Shown: positions 5,147 through 5,775 of the stretch, one piece after another
How positions within the stretch are numbered: the stretch's first letter is position 1
Layout of the letters: each line of letters begins with the position of its first letter
Source: Desulfobacterales bacterium
Lineage (GTDB): Bacteria; Desulfobacterota; Desulfobulbia; Desulfobulbales; Desulfocapsaceae
DNA: 5,775 bases
NCBI GenBank assembly: GCA_013042695.1
Contig: JABDPQ010000430.1
Span: 1 to 5,775 of the forward strand
Reading direction: 5' to 3'
Notes under the pieces: generated by a model
Databases searched by the model: none
Told to the model about the DNA's origin: nothing
Seen by the model: the letters and a program-made list of their open reading frames with translations, nothing else
Translations under genes and position numbers: made by a program

Positions 5147-5775
5147 TTATTGTGCTGCTTTTATTGCACTTAGCATGGCATCCAGCATCTCCGTCCCTTC
5201 ACTTCCGAGTTTCTCATCGATGAGTTTACGCACTGCTGGCTGGGCTGCAGCAGCAAATTTCTCCAATTCCTCGGGAGAAACGGCATTGACCTCCATTTTC
5301 ATGGAAAGTGCCGGTAAGCCCTTTTCAGATGCTTCTATCACCCGTGAAACGCCGCGGCCAGCCTCGGTTGCAACCTCAGATGCCCAGTCAATAATTTTAC
5401 GGTGCTCTGCTGACAGGCCGTCGTAGAAATCTTTGTTCATCGTCCAGATGTATGGTGTTATGACATGGTTGGTGATCGACAGGTATTTCTGGACCTCATC
5501 AAATTTTGCGAAGGCAATGATCGGAATGGGATTCATCTGACCATCTGCGACACCAGTTTGCAGTGCGGTGTATACCTCGGCCCACGGCAGAGGAGTCGGT
5601 TTGCCACCCAGAGAACTCACCATGGCTTGGTGGGTAGGCAGGGTCATAGTACGAATTCTGAGCCCTTCCATATCCGCAACACTCGTGATAGGACGCTTGG
5701 AGTTAGAAAAGGCGAAAAAACCGCCTGAATCGATCAGGCCCAGCACTTTCAGACCAGTCTTTTTCTCAAGATCAG
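5147..5775 (-). CDS. dctP: TRAP transporter solute-binding protein, DctP family (3' part)
   Basis: The frame is open to the right edge of the window, so this is the C-terminal 209 residues or so of a protein usually about 330 long. The start, signal peptide and first lobe lie outside. DctP proteins are periplasmic binding proteins that deliver organic acids, typically C4-dicarboxylates or other carboxylates, to the DctQ/DctM membrane pair. The visible part has family hallmarks: FFAFSNSKRPI, then DMEGLRIRTM, whose arginines include the one that usually contacts the ligand carboxylate. Next come LPWAEVYTALQTGVADGQ and a helical C-terminal tail rich in Ala and Glu ending KAAQ. The usual GQENP motif reads GQMNP here. 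The ligand cannot be told from this half. DctQ and DctM are not downstream, since a terminator follows; they may lie upstream or elsewhere. The symbol is by family only. Confidence 0.92.
   Translation of the reverse strand, partial: DLEKKTGLKVLGLIDSGGFFAFSNSKRPITSVADMEGLRIRTMTLPTHQAMVSSLGGKPTPLPWAEVYTALQTGVADGQMNPIPIIAFAKFDEVQKYLSITNHVITPYIWTMNKDFYDGLSAEHRKIIDWASEVATEAGRGVSRVIEASEKGLPALSMKMEVNAVSPEELEKFAAAAQPAVRKLIDEKLGSEGTEMLDAMLSAIKAAQ

Noticed and set aside
5008..5223. Plus-strand 71-codon frame
   Set aside because: It crosses the DctP terminator and the antisense of its 3' end, and has no ribosome binding site.

Overview
The window looks like accessory DNA from a marine-type gammaproteobacterium, but that placement is only tentative. 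It rests on the TRAP-transporter gene at the right edge, the moderate G+C content and the style of the proteins. No rRNA, tRNA, integrase, complete insertion sequence or CRISPR array is visible.

Layout from left to right: a short non-coding stretch; a minus-strand atypical SDR (NAD(P)-binding, TIP30/HTATIP2-like) gene at 235-918; a gap; a plus-strand gene at 1284-2243 for a secreted DUF3616-type propeller protein; a gap; a minus-strand alpha/beta-hydrolase lipoprotein gene at 2583-3467; a 618-base gap; a plus-strand gene at 4086-4535 for an unrecognised four-helix membrane protein, with a TTG start and a strong Shine-Dalgarno; a gap of more than 550 bases; and the C-terminal part of a minus-strand TRAP solute-binding protein (DctP family) running off the right edge, followed by a clear terminator hairpin.

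The gene order alternates in strand (-,+,-,+,-). Every gene is single, is separated by 300-600 bases, and has no functional link to its neighbours. I see no operon and no shared pathway. Three gaps hold short imperfect palindromes that resemble integron attC sites: about 992-1074, 2531-2588 and 4606-4662. Two have a paired L''/L'-like stem with one bulged base. In the third, the stop codon of the hydrolase gene lies inside a consensus RYYYAAC box. In each site only one of the two outer boxes matches consensus well. The best reading is a decayed or integrase-less cassette cluster next to an ordinary chromosomal transporter gene. This is an inference that needs a covariance-model search.

By eye the DctP coding region is richer in G+C than the hydrolase gene, which fits an accessory segment meeting the core chromosome somewhere around 4940-5090.
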